Assembly: GCA_021442155.1 (NCBI GenBank) | Contig: JAKCPB010001418.1 | Span: 102,751 to 166,750, forward strand | Reading direction: 5' to 3' | DNA: 64,000 nucleotides | Origin: Cymbidium sinense | Lineage: Eukaryota; Streptophyta; Magnoliopsida; Asparagales; Orchidaceae | Shown here: in pieces, positions 24,241 to 34,798 of the stretch | Layout: every line of letters begins with the position of its first letter | Position numbering within the stretch: position 1 is the stretch's first letter | The notes under the pieces: model-generated | Seen by the model: only the letters and a program-made list of their open reading frames with translations | Told to the model about the DNA's origin: nothing | The model's database searches: none | Program-made: the position numbers and the translations under genes

Positions 24241-25135
24241 GCTAAGTAGCCTCCTTTGCGACCTCCTCTTCCACCACCTCAGCCATCATACCACCGTAGT
24301 ATAATGACCATTTCCACCACCTCGGATTTGGTATTCATATCCATCACCGGTTACTTTACCTTCTTTGATATTGAATAAGCCATGTTCATTCAAGTGGGAG
24401 GTAGTTAGAAAATCTTTAAAATCTCTTAAAGAAACGACTTTATTTAGAACTAAGTAGGAAGTGGGCAGAGTGATGATCTTATTTCCCCACAGCATGTTAG
24501 CCCATGTCTTAGAGGATTCTATCACTTTTAGACTAGCTTGAGCACTACAAGTTGAGAACCATAGTTATCCCTAAAAAATAATTAGAACAACCATCCAATT
24601 ATGTTAGAGTAATCCTTAGGGATACTTGCGATCCTCTTAAGACCAAAGTAGGTTAGGATATCTCCCAATCCCAAACTGATATGATCAAGAAGCTTTCCTT
24701 GTATTTTGAAGTAGCTTAAACCTCAAATAATAAGGAAGGTTTGCTAGTTGCAAAGGATAACTTAGGGAGGGTGATAGCCTAGTAGCAGCTCACCATACTT
24801 TCCCGGGATAGTCAAGTAGTTTAGCCACCGTCCGAGTCCAGTACTCCCTCCACTATTGCAGCTACCACCTCTTTTACTAACTCCTATTTTACTAACTCCT
24901 CTTCTACCAGTAGAAGCATTGTATTTGCGGATAAGGGTACTAAATCCCTTACTCTAGTTACTTTACTTGATTTCTATCATGTACCTCCACCCAAATTAAA
25001 ATTAATGATGAAAGATGATTCTACTTATATATTATCTACTTCTTATGCTCTAGATTTTATTCCTATTGAAAGCTCTCCGAGTCTAAATAAACATAATAGC
25101 TTTAGTAGTTCATCCTTTCCAGAAAGTATGGTGTA
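24241..25135. other. Unrecognised non-telomeric segment of the island
   Basis: Base composition is balanced, unlike the flanking array, but I recognise no protein or repeat. On the minus strand an open frame of 79 codons (24286-24525) includes GNKIITLPTSYLVLNKVVSL and ends in a glycine-rich GGGNGHYTTVV. I cannot assign it, and its amino-acid composition is compatible with decayed coding sequence or with chance. The right boundary with telomere-like repeat is sharp, at ATGGTG/TAGGTTTAGG near 25134. Confidence 0.45.
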
Positions 25136-26022
25136 GGTTTAGGTTTATTTAGTTTATTTAGTTTTTATTTATTTATCTGAGTTTATTTTATTTTTTATTT
25201 TTATTTTGGTTTATTTTTCATTTTTATTTTGTATGGTTTATTTATTTTAGGTTTATTTATTTTAGTTTATGTTTTTTATTTTAGTTTATTTTTTAAGTTT
25301 AAGTTTATTTTTTAGTTGAGTTTTATTTTTATTTTATTTTTTAGGTTTAGGTTTTATTTTTTATTTTTATGTTTAGGTTTAGGTTTTTATTTTGTTTTTT
25401 TAAGTTTAGGTTTTAGGTTTTTATTTTAGGTTTATTTTTAGGTTTTATTTTCTAGATTAGGTTTAGGTATATTTTTACTTTATTTTAGGTTTTATTTATT
25501 TTAGTTTATTTTGTTTTATTTTAAGTTTAGGTTTATTTTAATTTGTTTATTTTATTTTTATTTTAAGTTTATGTTTTATTTTTTTATTTTTAGGTTTTAT
25601 TTTTATGTTTATCTTTTAGGTTTAGGTTTTTATTTAGTTTTTATTTTATTTTTTTTAGTTTGTTTTATTTATATTTTAGGTTTAGTTTTTATTTTATTTA
25701 TGTTTTTTATTTTTTAGTTTAGTTTAGGTATTTATTTATTTATTTATTGTTAGTTTAGTTTTTACTTTTTTATTTTCTATTTAGGCTTCGGTTTAAGTTT
25801 AGATTTAGATTTAAGTTTTAATTTATGTTTTTATTTTATTTTTATTTATTTGATTTTGGTTTAGGTTTTTTTATTTATTTTATTTTTAGGTTTTATTTAG
25901 TTTAGGTGTAGATTTTTTGGTTTTTAGGGTTTAGGGTTAAAGGTTAATTTAGGGTTTCAAGTTTAGGGTTTAAGGTTTGGGGTTTAGGATTTAGGGTTTA
26001 GGGTTTAGGTTTTAGGGTTTAA
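25136..26022 (+). repeat. Telomere-like array, block 4
   Basis: AT-rich TTTATTTTA repeat, changing to GGG-rich repeat from about 25925 up to GRP fragment 4. A 68-codon Phe/Tyr/Leu-rich frame at 25511-25717 is a translation of the repeat. Confidence 0.88.
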
Positions 26023-26497
26023 GGTTTTTTTTAATAATGAACAAATTCAAATTTAATAATTCTTCTTTTCAATTTCATTAACTAATAGCACCCCAAGTTT
26101 TCTAAGACACAGGCAAGGACATAGATAAAAATTGAATGCCCATAGAGCAAATACAAAACCCTAGGTAAGTATAATTATCTCTACTGTAAAGACATAGTTC
26201 CATAAGCAGCAGATCGGATCGATCGTTCTTCAATTTCTCCCGTTCCCATTAAAACCAACCCCGCTTCTCAAGTAGCGGGATCCACCATCATATCCCAGAT
26301 CTCTCCCTCCACTACCACCATAGTTGTAACCTCCATCCTCACATTCATAACCACCCTGCCGCCACCACCACCTCCATATCCATCAAGCTCCAGATCCCCA
26401 CCACCACTACGATCTTTGCCTCCGCCTTCACCTACTAGATCTAAATGAGCCTAGTTGATGGTGATGTTCCTACCATCATGGTTACGCCCATTCTTAG
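26023..26497 (-). pseudogene. GRP fragment 4 (most complete tail and RRM end)
   Basis: On the minus strand, from the right edge, the sequence reads NHDGRNITIN, which resembles the last beta-strand region of a plant GR-RBP RRM (LDGRNITVN). It continues into Gly-rich coding and then a continuous frame with GGYNYGGSGGRDLGYDGG, SRYLRSG and a final NGNGRN plus stop at about 26235. About 200 bp of 3' UTR follows, ending in an A-run on the coding strand (T-run at 26025-26032 on +). No introns are apparent in the part retained. The right edge, CGCCCATTCTTAGGG, passes directly into TTTAGGG repeat. The fragment lacks most of the RRM and is a pseudogene. The A-run suggests a 5'-truncated retrocopy. Confidence 0.8.
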
Positions 26498-27350
26498 GGT
26501 TTAGGGTTAGTCGAGGGTTTAGGTTTTTAGCTTTTTAGGGATTAAGGTGTGGGGCTTAGGGTTTAAGGTTTAGGTTTTTTTAAAAAAAAATTAAGTAAAT
26601 CAGTAGGTTTAGGTTTATTTAGTTTATTTTTATTTATTTTATTTTATTTTATATTTTTATTTAAGTTTATTTTTTATTTTTATTTAGTTTAGTTTATTTA
26701 TTTAGGTTTATTTATTTTAATTTGGGTTTTTTGTTTTAGTTTATTTTTTAGGTTTAGGTTTATGTTTATTTTTTAGTTGAGTTTTATTTTTATTTATTTT
26801 TAGGTTTAGGTTTAAGTTTTATTTAATTTTTTTAGGTTTAGGTTTTAGGTTTTCATTTTAGGTTTATTTTTAGGTTTTAGTTTTTAGTTTAATTTTGGTT
26901 TATTTTTAGTTTATTTAATTTTATTTACGGTTTAGGTTTAAGTTTAGGTTTAGGATTAGGTTTTATTTATTTTAGTTAAGTTTATTTTAGTTTAGGTTTA
27001 TGTTTATGTTTATTTTTATTTTAGGTTTAGATTTTTTGTTTAGGGTTTAGGTTTATTTATTTATTTTAAATTTAGGTTTAGTTTTAGGTTTTTAGCTTTT
27101 TATGGTTTAGGGTTTAGGGTTTAGGGTTTAGGGTTTAGTGTTAGTTGACAGTTTATGGTTAAGGGTTTAGGGTTTGGGGTTTAGGGTTTTGGGTTTAGGG
27201 TTTAGTTTTTAGGGTTTAGGTTTTAGGGTTTTAGGGTTTAGTGTTGAGGGTTTAGGGTTTAGGGTTTTTAGGGTTTAGGGTTTAAGGTTTAGGGTTTAGG
27301 TTTTAGGTATAGGGTTTAGGTTTTAGTTTAGGTTTTAAGGTTTAGGGTTT
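26498..27350 (+). repeat. Telomere-like array between GRP fragments 4 and 5
   Basis: GGG-type repeat to about 26580, an anchor, AT-rich repeat to about 27080, then GGG-rich repeat to the next GRP fragment: one higher-order unit. Confidence 0.88.
26586..26608 (+). repeat. Anchor motif copy
   Basis: AAAAATTAAGTAAATCAGTAGG with a T-run and GGG repeat on the left and TTTAGGTTTATTTAG on the right. Confidence 0.82.
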
Positions 27351-27742
27351 TTGGTTTTTTTTAAACAGAGAAAAAATTCAGATTCAACATTTCTTTATTT
27401 CAATTTTATCAACCAAGAAACACACCAAGTTTTCTAACATACAAGCGACGACATAGATAAAAATTAAGCATGCGTAGAGAAAATTGAAAACCCCAGATAA
27501 CTAGAATCATCATTACTATAAAGACACGGTTCCCTAAGTAGTAGATCGGATCAATCATTCTTCAGTTTCTCCAGTTCCCATCAGAACCATAGTAGTCTCT
27601 CGAGTAGGTGATCCACCATCATATCCCTGATCTCTCCCTCATACACCCTATCCTATAACTCCTCCTCATAACCACCCTGCCTCGACCACCACCTCCATAC
27701 CTACCACACCTCCATCCCCAGCACCACTATGATAATCCTCAG
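27351..27742 (-). pseudogene. GRP fragment 5, left part (split by copia)
   Basis: The 3' UTR and most of the glycine-rich tail of the same fragment as at 26023 are present (GTTTTCTAACATACAAG, AGCATGCGTAGAG, CTCCAGTTCCCATCAGAACC, CCTCCATACC). A T-run at 27355-27362 (poly-A-like on the coding strand) begins it. Homology stops at about 27742, where a copia LTR starts. The short remainder, about 36864-36888, lies beyond the element (CCTTCTCCTCCATCCCTAGG, compare CGCCTCCACCTCCGGATCTAGG in fragment 3). The insertion is therefore younger than the spread of the GRP fragment. Confidence 0.78.
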
Positions 27743-29819
27743 AGTCACTATAACACACGAGGGGGGGGTATTGGGTGATATTAAAATTTTAAAACTTAAA
27801 TCTTAAATTTTAATTTTTAGTAGAAAATTAATTTTGATTTTATAATGATGATACAATTCTTAATGCGAAAAATAAAAGTATACGTAAAAGAGACAATAGG
27901 CACATAATTTTACGTGGTTTGGCCAAACCCCAAAGCGGCCTTACGCCTAAACCCTTGGCTAGGAACCCACTAAATGCAAAAATAGTTTACAAATAGTACT
28001 CTCCTATAACGAGGCGACTACAACCCCTACAATAATATGTACTCTCCTAGAAAGTGAGTACAACCCCAAAATAAATTTTATAGCACAAAAAGAAAATTAC
28101 AATATAATAAATTTTGATAAAATAAATCTCTCACAAATATACCAAGCTGTCCAATGATCTCACAACTTATAAATGATCACTTACAACTTAAAATTTTGGC
28201 AAGATAACATGCTCACTTAATATTGAAATAAATATCTTAAAGTGATCTTACTAAGATGTTTAAAATGATTTCAAAATAATTTCACAATATTCTTTTACAC
28301 AATAAAATAAATTTCAGCAAGGAATAATTTATTTTATTTTTCTAAAAAGATTCTTTCAATTAATGCTAATGATCACAAAGTACTTAACTAAGATGAGTAT
28401 ATGATAGATCTAAGTATGCTAATAAGCTTTTAAATAAGAAGAGAGATCTAGCAAATATAAAAATAATTTCAGCACAATAATTTATTTTTAAATGCTTAAA
28501 ATATACTTCTAAAATATATCTAAGAATAAATGATCTTTCAAAATAATACTAATGAAGAAATAATTCAAGAAACCAAAATAAATTTGTAGGAAGTTAAAAT
28601 TTTCAAGAGTTGAACATAGATCCTACAAACTATCACAAGAGTTTATCACTAAAAATGATTGAGAAACTTTATGTGAAAAATAATGTCCAAGACTAATCCA
28701 CCAAAAGTATAAATTGGAAAGAATAAATAGATGGTGAAAATAGCATGAACTACTAAAAAGGATTAAGTTCAAGAAAACAAACTCAAGTAATTTGAGAAAG
28801 CTTGCTTAGTTGAAGATGTTGAAGCTTCCAAACCAAGGATTTGATCTTGCAATCTTTGGAGAACACTTGGAAGAAAAATCTATGAAATTTTCTCTTAGAT
28901 TTGCTGGAGGGATTTTGAATTTTGAATGAGGAATGCTTTCATGAAGAGAATGAGGGCTATTTATAGGCAAGAAGATCATATTTTAAAATATATCATGCAA
29001 ACCTCATGTTATCAACTAATAATTTAATATTCAATAAAAATATAATTTATATTAAATAAATATTAAATTTAGCAAAAATTTGGCTATTCACATGGGTAAG
29101 TCAAAAGTAATCAAATATCTTAATATATTCAAAGCATGTAGCATGCATTCATTATAAAAATCAGCTAATGTTTAGAAAATCATAATAAATTCAATTTTAA
29201 TCAAAAGTGGGTTATGTAACCTCTTAAATTAAAGGAAAAAAATCCAAGGAATCCGTTGGAGATGAAATCAGATATGAATTCTTTGATTAGAAAATGACTT
29301 TAGCTAAAATACAAAATTTTATATATTTTTGTTAATTTTGGCATGTGACATTTAAAAATTATGATATAATTTATATATAAACATAAATATGTTAGTTATC
29401 TTATAACCAGCAAATTAAATTAAAATACTAAATTATAAAAAATAATTATACTTAATAGTTTTTATCATTTATTACTTTGACAATTTTAATGTTATGTATG
29501 AAACATATAATTGAATGTTAATTAGGTAAATATTTATATAAATTAACCTCATTAAAATAATATGTTAAGTTTGAGCAAATTAATTCATGCCAATGAACTC
29601 ATATGAATAGTCATATAGCCCAAAATATTGTATCTTGAGCTTCACATTATCCTTTTCATTCTTCTACTCTTGCAATTTCCTCAAACATATTATGAGATGT
29701 ATTGGATATGTAATTATCAATTGATATATAATACATAAAATATTCATTAGAACATCCAAGCATTTTTTTTGTTATCATCAAAATTAATCGAATTGAACAT
29801 GAGGCTAATTAAGCCAATA
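27743..29819 (-). repeat. Copia 3' LTR (left copy)
   Basis: It aligns end to end with 34799-36863. Differences are single bases and frequent 1-4-bp indels; I would guess mid-90s per cent identity, not computed. The outer tip is altered: AGTCACTATAACACAC stands where the other LTR has TGTCTATAGCACAC. The inner end reads GCCAATA instead of GCCAACA. The polypurine tract adjoins it. Confidence 0.9.
28958..28965 (-). promoter_or_regulatory. TATA box in the 3' LTR
   Basis: On the minus strand the sequence is CCTATAAATAGCCC, a near-ideal plant TATA box, identical to the one in the other LTR. Being in the 3' LTR, it would direct transcription leftwards out of the element into the GRP fragment and the array. 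Confidence 0.6.
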
Positions 29820-29820
29820 A

Positions 29821-29833
29821 TCTCCCCCTTTTT
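29821..29833 (-). other. Polypurine tract of the copia element
   Basis: On the minus strand AAAAAGGGGGAGA lies one base from the 3' LTR, where plus-strand DNA synthesis is primed in LTR retrotransposons. A second similar tract, CAAAAGGGGGAGAAG, lies at about 30008-30020, nearly 190 bp upstream. Confidence 0.8.
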
Positions 29834-30096
29834 GATGATGACAAACTAATGTTAGGTATTGATTTTGATGAAGGTGCAAATTGACCTTTCATCATAGTTT
29901 TTGAAAAAAAAATTCTCTTAAGAAAATTTATGCATAAGAGTTGAATAATGTTGCTCCCCCTAAATATATGCATGAAATAGACTTAATACTAACCAACATT
30001 TTACTCTTCTCCCCCTTTTGACAACATCAAAAAGCGAGAACAAATTACATACAATTTTAAATATTAGGATCTAACATTCCAAGCATGCATCTTAAA

Positions 30097-30570
30097 TTAC
30101 AAAACGTTCTTCGGTAAGGGTTTTGTAAAATATCTAATTTGTAAATCGGTGCTAATAAAATTAATATTAACATCACCTTTCAAAACATGATCCCTAATAA
30201 AATGATGACTAATTTCTATATGCTTGGTTTGTGAGTGCTGGATAGGATTTTTAGTCAAACTAATAGCACTAGTAACCCTAAACTAGAATGTGATCTTGCT
30301 TAATACCAAAATCTTCTAATTGTTGCTTTAACCAAAGGACCTGAGCAACACAACTACCGGCAGCTATGTACTCAGCCTCAGCAGTGGATAAAGCTACTGA
30401 ATTTTGTTTCCTAGATGACCAAGACACAAGTGATGATCCTAAAAAATGACATGTGCCAGATGTGCTTTTCTATCTACTTTGCATTGCAAAATCAGCATCA
30501 GAATAAGCAACCAAATCACATGATAAAGAATTTTTAGGATACCATAAACCTAACCTAGTAGTGCCTATCA
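30097..30570 (-). pseudogene. Copia RNase H domain
   Basis: The minus strand encodes the copia RNase H end of Pol: GSSLVSWSSRKQNSVALSTA followed by EAEYIAAGSC at about 30340-30440, then AISLTKNPIQHSQTKHIEIS and FTKPLPKNVL with a stop at 30097-30099, the usual copia C-terminal end. RNase H removes RNA from the RNA/DNA hybrid during reverse transcription. The catalytic Glu of TAEAEY is kept. Frames shift at least once between this part and the RT frame that ends at 30575. Confidence 0.88.
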
Positions 30571-30574
30571 AATA

Positions 30575-31490
30575 CTAAAAGATAAGTTTGACTGATATTA
30601 AATGAGATTCTTTCGGTTTGGCCTGAAAATAAGCACACAAACAATCAGCAAACATAATATCAGTCCTACTAGCAGTAAGGTATAAAAGTGAACCTATCAT
30701 ACTCCTATAAAGTTTTTGATCAACAGATTTTCCTAATTCATCTAAATCTAATTTTATAGATGGGCTCATAGGAGTTTTACTAGATTTAAATCTTTTCATG
30801 TCAAACCTCTCAAGCAATTCATTTGTATACTTAGTTTGATAGATGAATGTGCCATTTTCTTGTTGCTTCACTTGAAGACCTAAGAAAAAATTAAGTTCTC
30901 CCATCATACTCATTTCAAACTCTTTAGACATCAAAGATGAGAACTCATGGCACAAAGATTCATTTGTACTTCCAAATAATATATCATCTACATACACTTG
31001 TACCACAATCAAATCATCATCTATGCTCTTAAGGAATAAGGTGGCATCTACTCTACCCTTTCTAAATCCATGATCTATCAAAAGTTACTTAACCTATCAT
31101 ACCAAGAGGAGCTTGTTTTAAACCATATAAGGCTTTCTTTAATTTATACACATGAGTTGGACAATCAAGGCTCTCAAATCCAGTTGGTTGCTCTACAAAT
31201 ACATTTTGGTCAATAAATCCATTCAAAATTGTTCTTTTGACATCCATTTGAAAAAGTTTAAAATTTCTAAAACAAGCATAAGCAAGGAGTAACTTTGCTT
31301 CTAGTCTTGCTACGGTGCAAAAGATTCTTCAAAATCTATACCTTTAACTTGTGTGTGTACCCTTGTGCAACTAACCTAGCTTTATTTCTAACAATACAAT
31401 CATCTAGCTTATTCCTAAAGATCCATTTTGTTCCAATGACATTTTGATCTTGGGGTCTTGGGACTAATTCCCAAACATCATTTCTTACAA
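30575..31490 (-). pseudogene. Copia reverse transcriptase domain, frameshifted
   Basis: The C-terminal half of RT is one open frame of 168 codons (30575-31081) with the catalytic YVDDILFGSTN (about residues 31-41), MGELNFFLGLQVKQ, and LYRSMIGSLLYLTASRTDIM leading towards RNase H. The N-terminal half (31082-31490) is still recognisable but broken into several frames by stops and small indels. The active-site YVDD is intact, but the chain is not continuous with the integrase upstream or RNase H downstream. RT copies element RNA into DNA in cytoplasmic particles. Confidence 0.9.
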
Positions 31491-31491
31491 A

Positions 31492-31818
31492 TTAATTCAA
31501 CTCCTCTTCCATAGCAATAATCCAAAAATTATCATTTAATGCTTCTTCTAAATTTTTAGGTTCAACCTCAGATAAAATGTTGAATGATCTACAACTTCTA
31601 CTATGTCTTCTAGTCATAACTCCTTTTGAAGGATCTCCTATAATTAGTTCCTTTGGATGATTTTTATTATATTTCCATTCTTTAGGCAATGAATCATCCA
31701 TATTATCTTCTAAAGATATTTTCTTAAAGTTATCAATCTCTTCATCAATCACTTCATTTCTAATAGGATCAATCAAATTTTCATCAAAAATAACATGTAT
31801 TGATTCTTCTACAATCAT
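31492..31818 (-). pseudogene. Copia integrase-RT linker and start of RT
   Basis: The 108-codon open frame carries an acidic linker (DEEIDNFKKISLEDNMDDSL), the conserved MTRRHSRS stretch, and VEPKNLEEALNDNFWIIAME, which opens the copia RT domain. This matches the usual position of these motifs between integrase and RT. It is open on its own but separated from its neighbours by frameshifts. Confidence 0.85.
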
Positions 31819-32496
31819 TTTCTTTTATTGTAAACTCTATAAGCTCTACTAGAAAGAGAGTATCCTAAGAAAATACCATCATCGATTTACAATCAAACTT
31901 ACCTAAATGATCTTTTCCATTATTAAAATAAAGCATTTACATCCAAATACATGAAAGTGTTCAATCTTAGGCTTCTTTCAAAAAAACAATTCATAGGGTG
32001 TCTTCTTCAAACTTGGTCTAAAATAGATCCTATTCATTACATAACATGTAGTATTTACTGCTTCTGCTCAAAAATATTTTGGCAATTTATACTCATCAAG
32101 CATAGATCTACTTAATTCAATTAATATTCTATTTTTCTCTCTACTACTCCATTTTGTTGGGGAGTTCTAGGTGCAAAAAAAATTATGTCTAATCCCATGT
32201 TCATCATAATAATCCTCAAATAATTTATTTTCAAATTTGCCACCATGATCAATTTGAACCCTATTAACCAAAAGGCTTTGTTCTCTTTGAATATATTTAG
32301 AAAACTTTCTAAACTCACCAAAACATCATCCTTGTAAGTTACAAATAAAACCCAAGTATATCTAGAGAAATCATCAACAATCAAAACCATAATTTTTTCC
32401 ACCTAAGCTAGTGGTGCTAATAGGACCAAATAAATCCATGTGCAATAATTCTAGAGGTCTAGAAGTAGAAACAATATTTTACTTTTAAATGAGCTT
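31819..32496 (-). pseudogene. Copia integrase catalytic core, frameshifted
   Basis: An open frame at 32121-32402 shows VDDFSRYTWVLFVTYKDD (first catalytic Asp region) and APRTPQQNGVVERK (catalytic Glu region of the D,D35E core). Between them the conserved stretch IDHGGKFEN, with the second Asp, is found only in a different frame near 32210-32240, so a frameshift pair or single indels break the core. Downstream to about 31819 the C-terminal part is broken by stops. Integrase inserts the element cDNA into the chromosome. Confidence 0.88.
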
Positions 32497-33060
32497 CTAT
32501 AATGCTTGAATACATGCATCACAAACATAGTTTGAATGAAAATTTAATTTAGGCAATCCAACTACAAAATCAAGTTTGGCAATTTTATTAAGTGTGTGCA
32601 TGTTAATATGACATAGTCTTCTATGCCATAACCATATATCTTCATGAGTGCTTTTAAAACAAAGTAAATTCAAATTCACATCATGAAAGCTATCTAAATC
32701 AATGACATAAATATTTTTATATCTTTGTCCTACTAATAAAACATTTTCATTATTTTTTATAATGCAATATGATGCATGGAATACTACATTCAAACCTTTA
32801 TCACATAATTGACTAATAGAAATTAAATTATGTTTTAATCCTTCTACTAGAAAAACTTTATCTAAAGTGATAGAATTCTTACAAATAGAACCAATGCCAA
32901 TGATCTTTCCCTTTGCATTATCTCCATATGTAACAAATCCTCCATCACTTGATTCTAAAGTTGTGAATTTATCTTTATCTCCCATCATATGTCATGAACA
33001 TCAACTGTTCAAGTACCACATGCCTTCTTTGATTTTGCTTTGAAGGCATTCCTACAAAAC
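32497..33060 (-). pseudogene. Copia protease end and integrase zinc-binding region; protease site destroyed
   Basis: An open frame at 32497-32988 runs from MMGDKDKF through LKHNLISISQLCDKGLNVVF (protease C-terminal half) to LWHRRLCHINMHTLNKIA and VCDAC, the H-H-C-C zinc-binding motif before the integrase core. Just upstream (32989-33020) the protease active site, normally D-S-G-C-S-R/S-H-M, reads N, S, stop, C, S, stop, H, M in the same frame. The catalytic Asp is Asn, and both the Gly and the Arg codons are TGA. The Asp-to-Asn and Arg-to-TGA changes fit deamination of methylated C. Confidence 0.88.
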
Positions 33061-33138
33061 TCACATGTTAACTTTTGGAACCCAAACTTGTTTGGGTCCA
33101 CATTCTTCATTTGAAGCAAGATATCTAGCATGTGTGAT

Positions 33139-33429
33139 TTATGTAGTGCTTATACCTTTTGGTACCCATACATAAGATGATTTCTTAGTGTTTTGTAATT
33201 TACGTGCATAGTAATCAAATAAAATATGCCCTTTTCTATCACAATAGTTGCACCAAACATTTGTGTTTGCATATGACTTAGCACGATAATTATAAGGTAT
33301 ATGAGTGGGATGTGTATGATGCAAATAATTTCTATTAAATATTTTTCTTGATGAAGTATTATAATGAACTTGTGATTTCAAACATAATTCTAATCTTGAT
33401 TTTATTCTCTCTTTCAAGTTTACATACAA
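33139..33429 (-). pseudogene. Copia inter-domain segment with second zinc-knuckle-like motif
   Basis: The 96-codon open frame contains WCNYCDRKGHILFDYYARKL, which resembles the second C-x2-C-x4-H-x4-C box found between Gag and protease in some plant copia lineages. The last Cys is replaced by Tyr. Its place, after the first zinc knuckle and before the protease, is as expected. Confidence 0.75.
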
Positions 33430-33635
33430 GTAAAGAACAATTTAATAAAGAAGTATTTTTACTTTTTAAATTATCACATTCATTTTTTTAAATCACAAAA
33501 ATGCATATCAAAAATTTTATGTTCTTTTTCTAAGGTTTTGTATTTTCTTTTTAATTTTTTATATTTAATAACTAAATCATTAAAAGCATCATCTAATCCA
33601 TCATAAGATATATCATTACATACCTCTTGAGAATC

Positions 33636-33980
33636 TTAGTTAGATTCTCCATTTGCCATAAGACATATGTTGACCTCTTCATCGGATGAGCAAGTACTTG
33701 ATTCATTTGAATTTGGATTGGCCCATAAAGCCATCTTCTTCTTCTTATGGTACTTTTTCTCCTTCATATTTTTTCTTCTTTTCACATCAATCTCTTTTTC
33801 CTTTGATTTAGTAAGTTCTGGACAATCACCTCTTATGTGTCCAGGCTTTTTACAATGGTAGCAAATGATCCCCTCACCTATAGGAAATTTTTTAGTTTGA
33901 AATTTATAGTTTTTAGAATTTTTATACCTTTGATTCTTCTTCCTTAGCAAGTTCCCAAGCCTTTTGGATAGCATGACCAC
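33636..33980 (-). pseudogene. Copia Gag nucleocapsid part with zinc knuckle
   Basis: The 114-codon open frame shows an intact zinc knuckle, CYHCKKPGHIRGDC (C-x2-C-x4-H-x4-C), flanked by lysine-rich sequence, then an acidic, Ser-rich stretch. The nucleocapsid binds element RNA. About 200 bp on either side is low-complexity and interrupted. The antisense frame on + is a shadow. Confidence 0.9.
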
Positions 33981-34085
33981 CTCATCACTATCACCATCCG
34001 AGCTTGAGGTGTTATGCTCATCACGCCATCAACTTGTAATGCAATGACTTTTCCTTTGTCCTTCTCCTTTGTTGAGTTATCCATC

Positions 34086-34743
34086 TTATCCCTTTGAGCA
34101 ATAACTTTGTTCATGTATCAAAGAACCCAAAAACTGATTAAGTAGATAAGAAGATAAATCCTTAGCTTCAGTAATAGCTGTTACTTTAGCTTCCCATTCT
34201 TTCAGAAGACATCTAAGAATCTTATAGACTAAGTCTTGATTCCTATATGTTTTTCCAAGAGAATGCAATGTGTTAATTATTTTCATGAATCTAGTATACA
34301 TGTAAATAGATTGAAGACATATGAAATAACTCATATTCATGAACAAGTCTATTTATGTGAGCATCTTTAACTTCACTAGTTCCTTCATAAGTTATAATGA
34401 GTTTATCCCATATTTCTTTTTTTGTACTTAACATAGAAATTTTCATGTAATCATCAAGTAATAAAGCACAATGTAAAGTATTACAAGCCCTAGCATTTAA
34501 TTCATCAAGTTCTCTTTCAGCTACAGCCCATTCCTCAAAAAGTTTTTCTACTTTAATTACATTTACTTCTACTGTGGGTGTATTATATTGATGTGTCAAC
34601 ATATACCACATAAGTGCATCTTGACCTCTTAAAAATGTACTAATTCTATTTTTCCAATAGTTAAATGGTACACTCTCTAAAAGTGGAGGTTTATGAGTGG
34701 ATTGTCCCTCTGGTAGTGAACACTTTGGGAAACCTTGTGCCAT
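34086..34743 (-). pseudogene. Copia Gag capsid region (UBN2-type), frameshifted
   Basis: Gag begins with MAQGFPKCSLPEGQS at 34743, about 55 bp inside the PBS. The first frame (34291-34743, 150 codons) includes PFNYWKNRISTFLRGQDALM, typical of the N-terminus of plant copia Gag, and KEIWDKLIITYEGTSEVKDA. It shifts near 34310-34340 into a second frame (34086-34346) with NTLHSLGKTYRNQDLVYKIL. Together they cover the UBN2-like Gag domain. The shift makes the capsid protein unmakeable from this copy. Confidence 0.88.
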
Positions 34744-34785
34744 AGTGAAAAGATCTACTATTGTATGTTAAGCCAATAAAAAGGC

Positions 34786-34798
34786 TATGATAACCAAT
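34786..34798 (-). other. Primer-binding site of the copia element
   Basis: On the minus strand, directly after the 5' LTR end (...AGACA), the sequence is ATTGGTTATCATAGCC. This is close to the TGGTATCAGAGC primer-binding site used with initiator methionine tRNA by plant copia elements, with one extra T and a G-to-T change. It fixes the inner LTR boundary. Confidence 0.8.

Noticed and set aside
25511..25717. Phe/Tyr/Leu-rich frame as a membrane protein (also 41938-42150 and 62753-63049)
   Set aside because: These are direct translations of TTTATTTTA-type repeat.
29820..30096. Env-like extra ORF of SIRE-type copia
   Set aside because: The space between RNase H and the 3' LTR is only about 270 bp and has no open frame of note.
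33667..33861. 64-codon + frame
   Set aside because: Shadow of the copia nucleocapsid coding strand.
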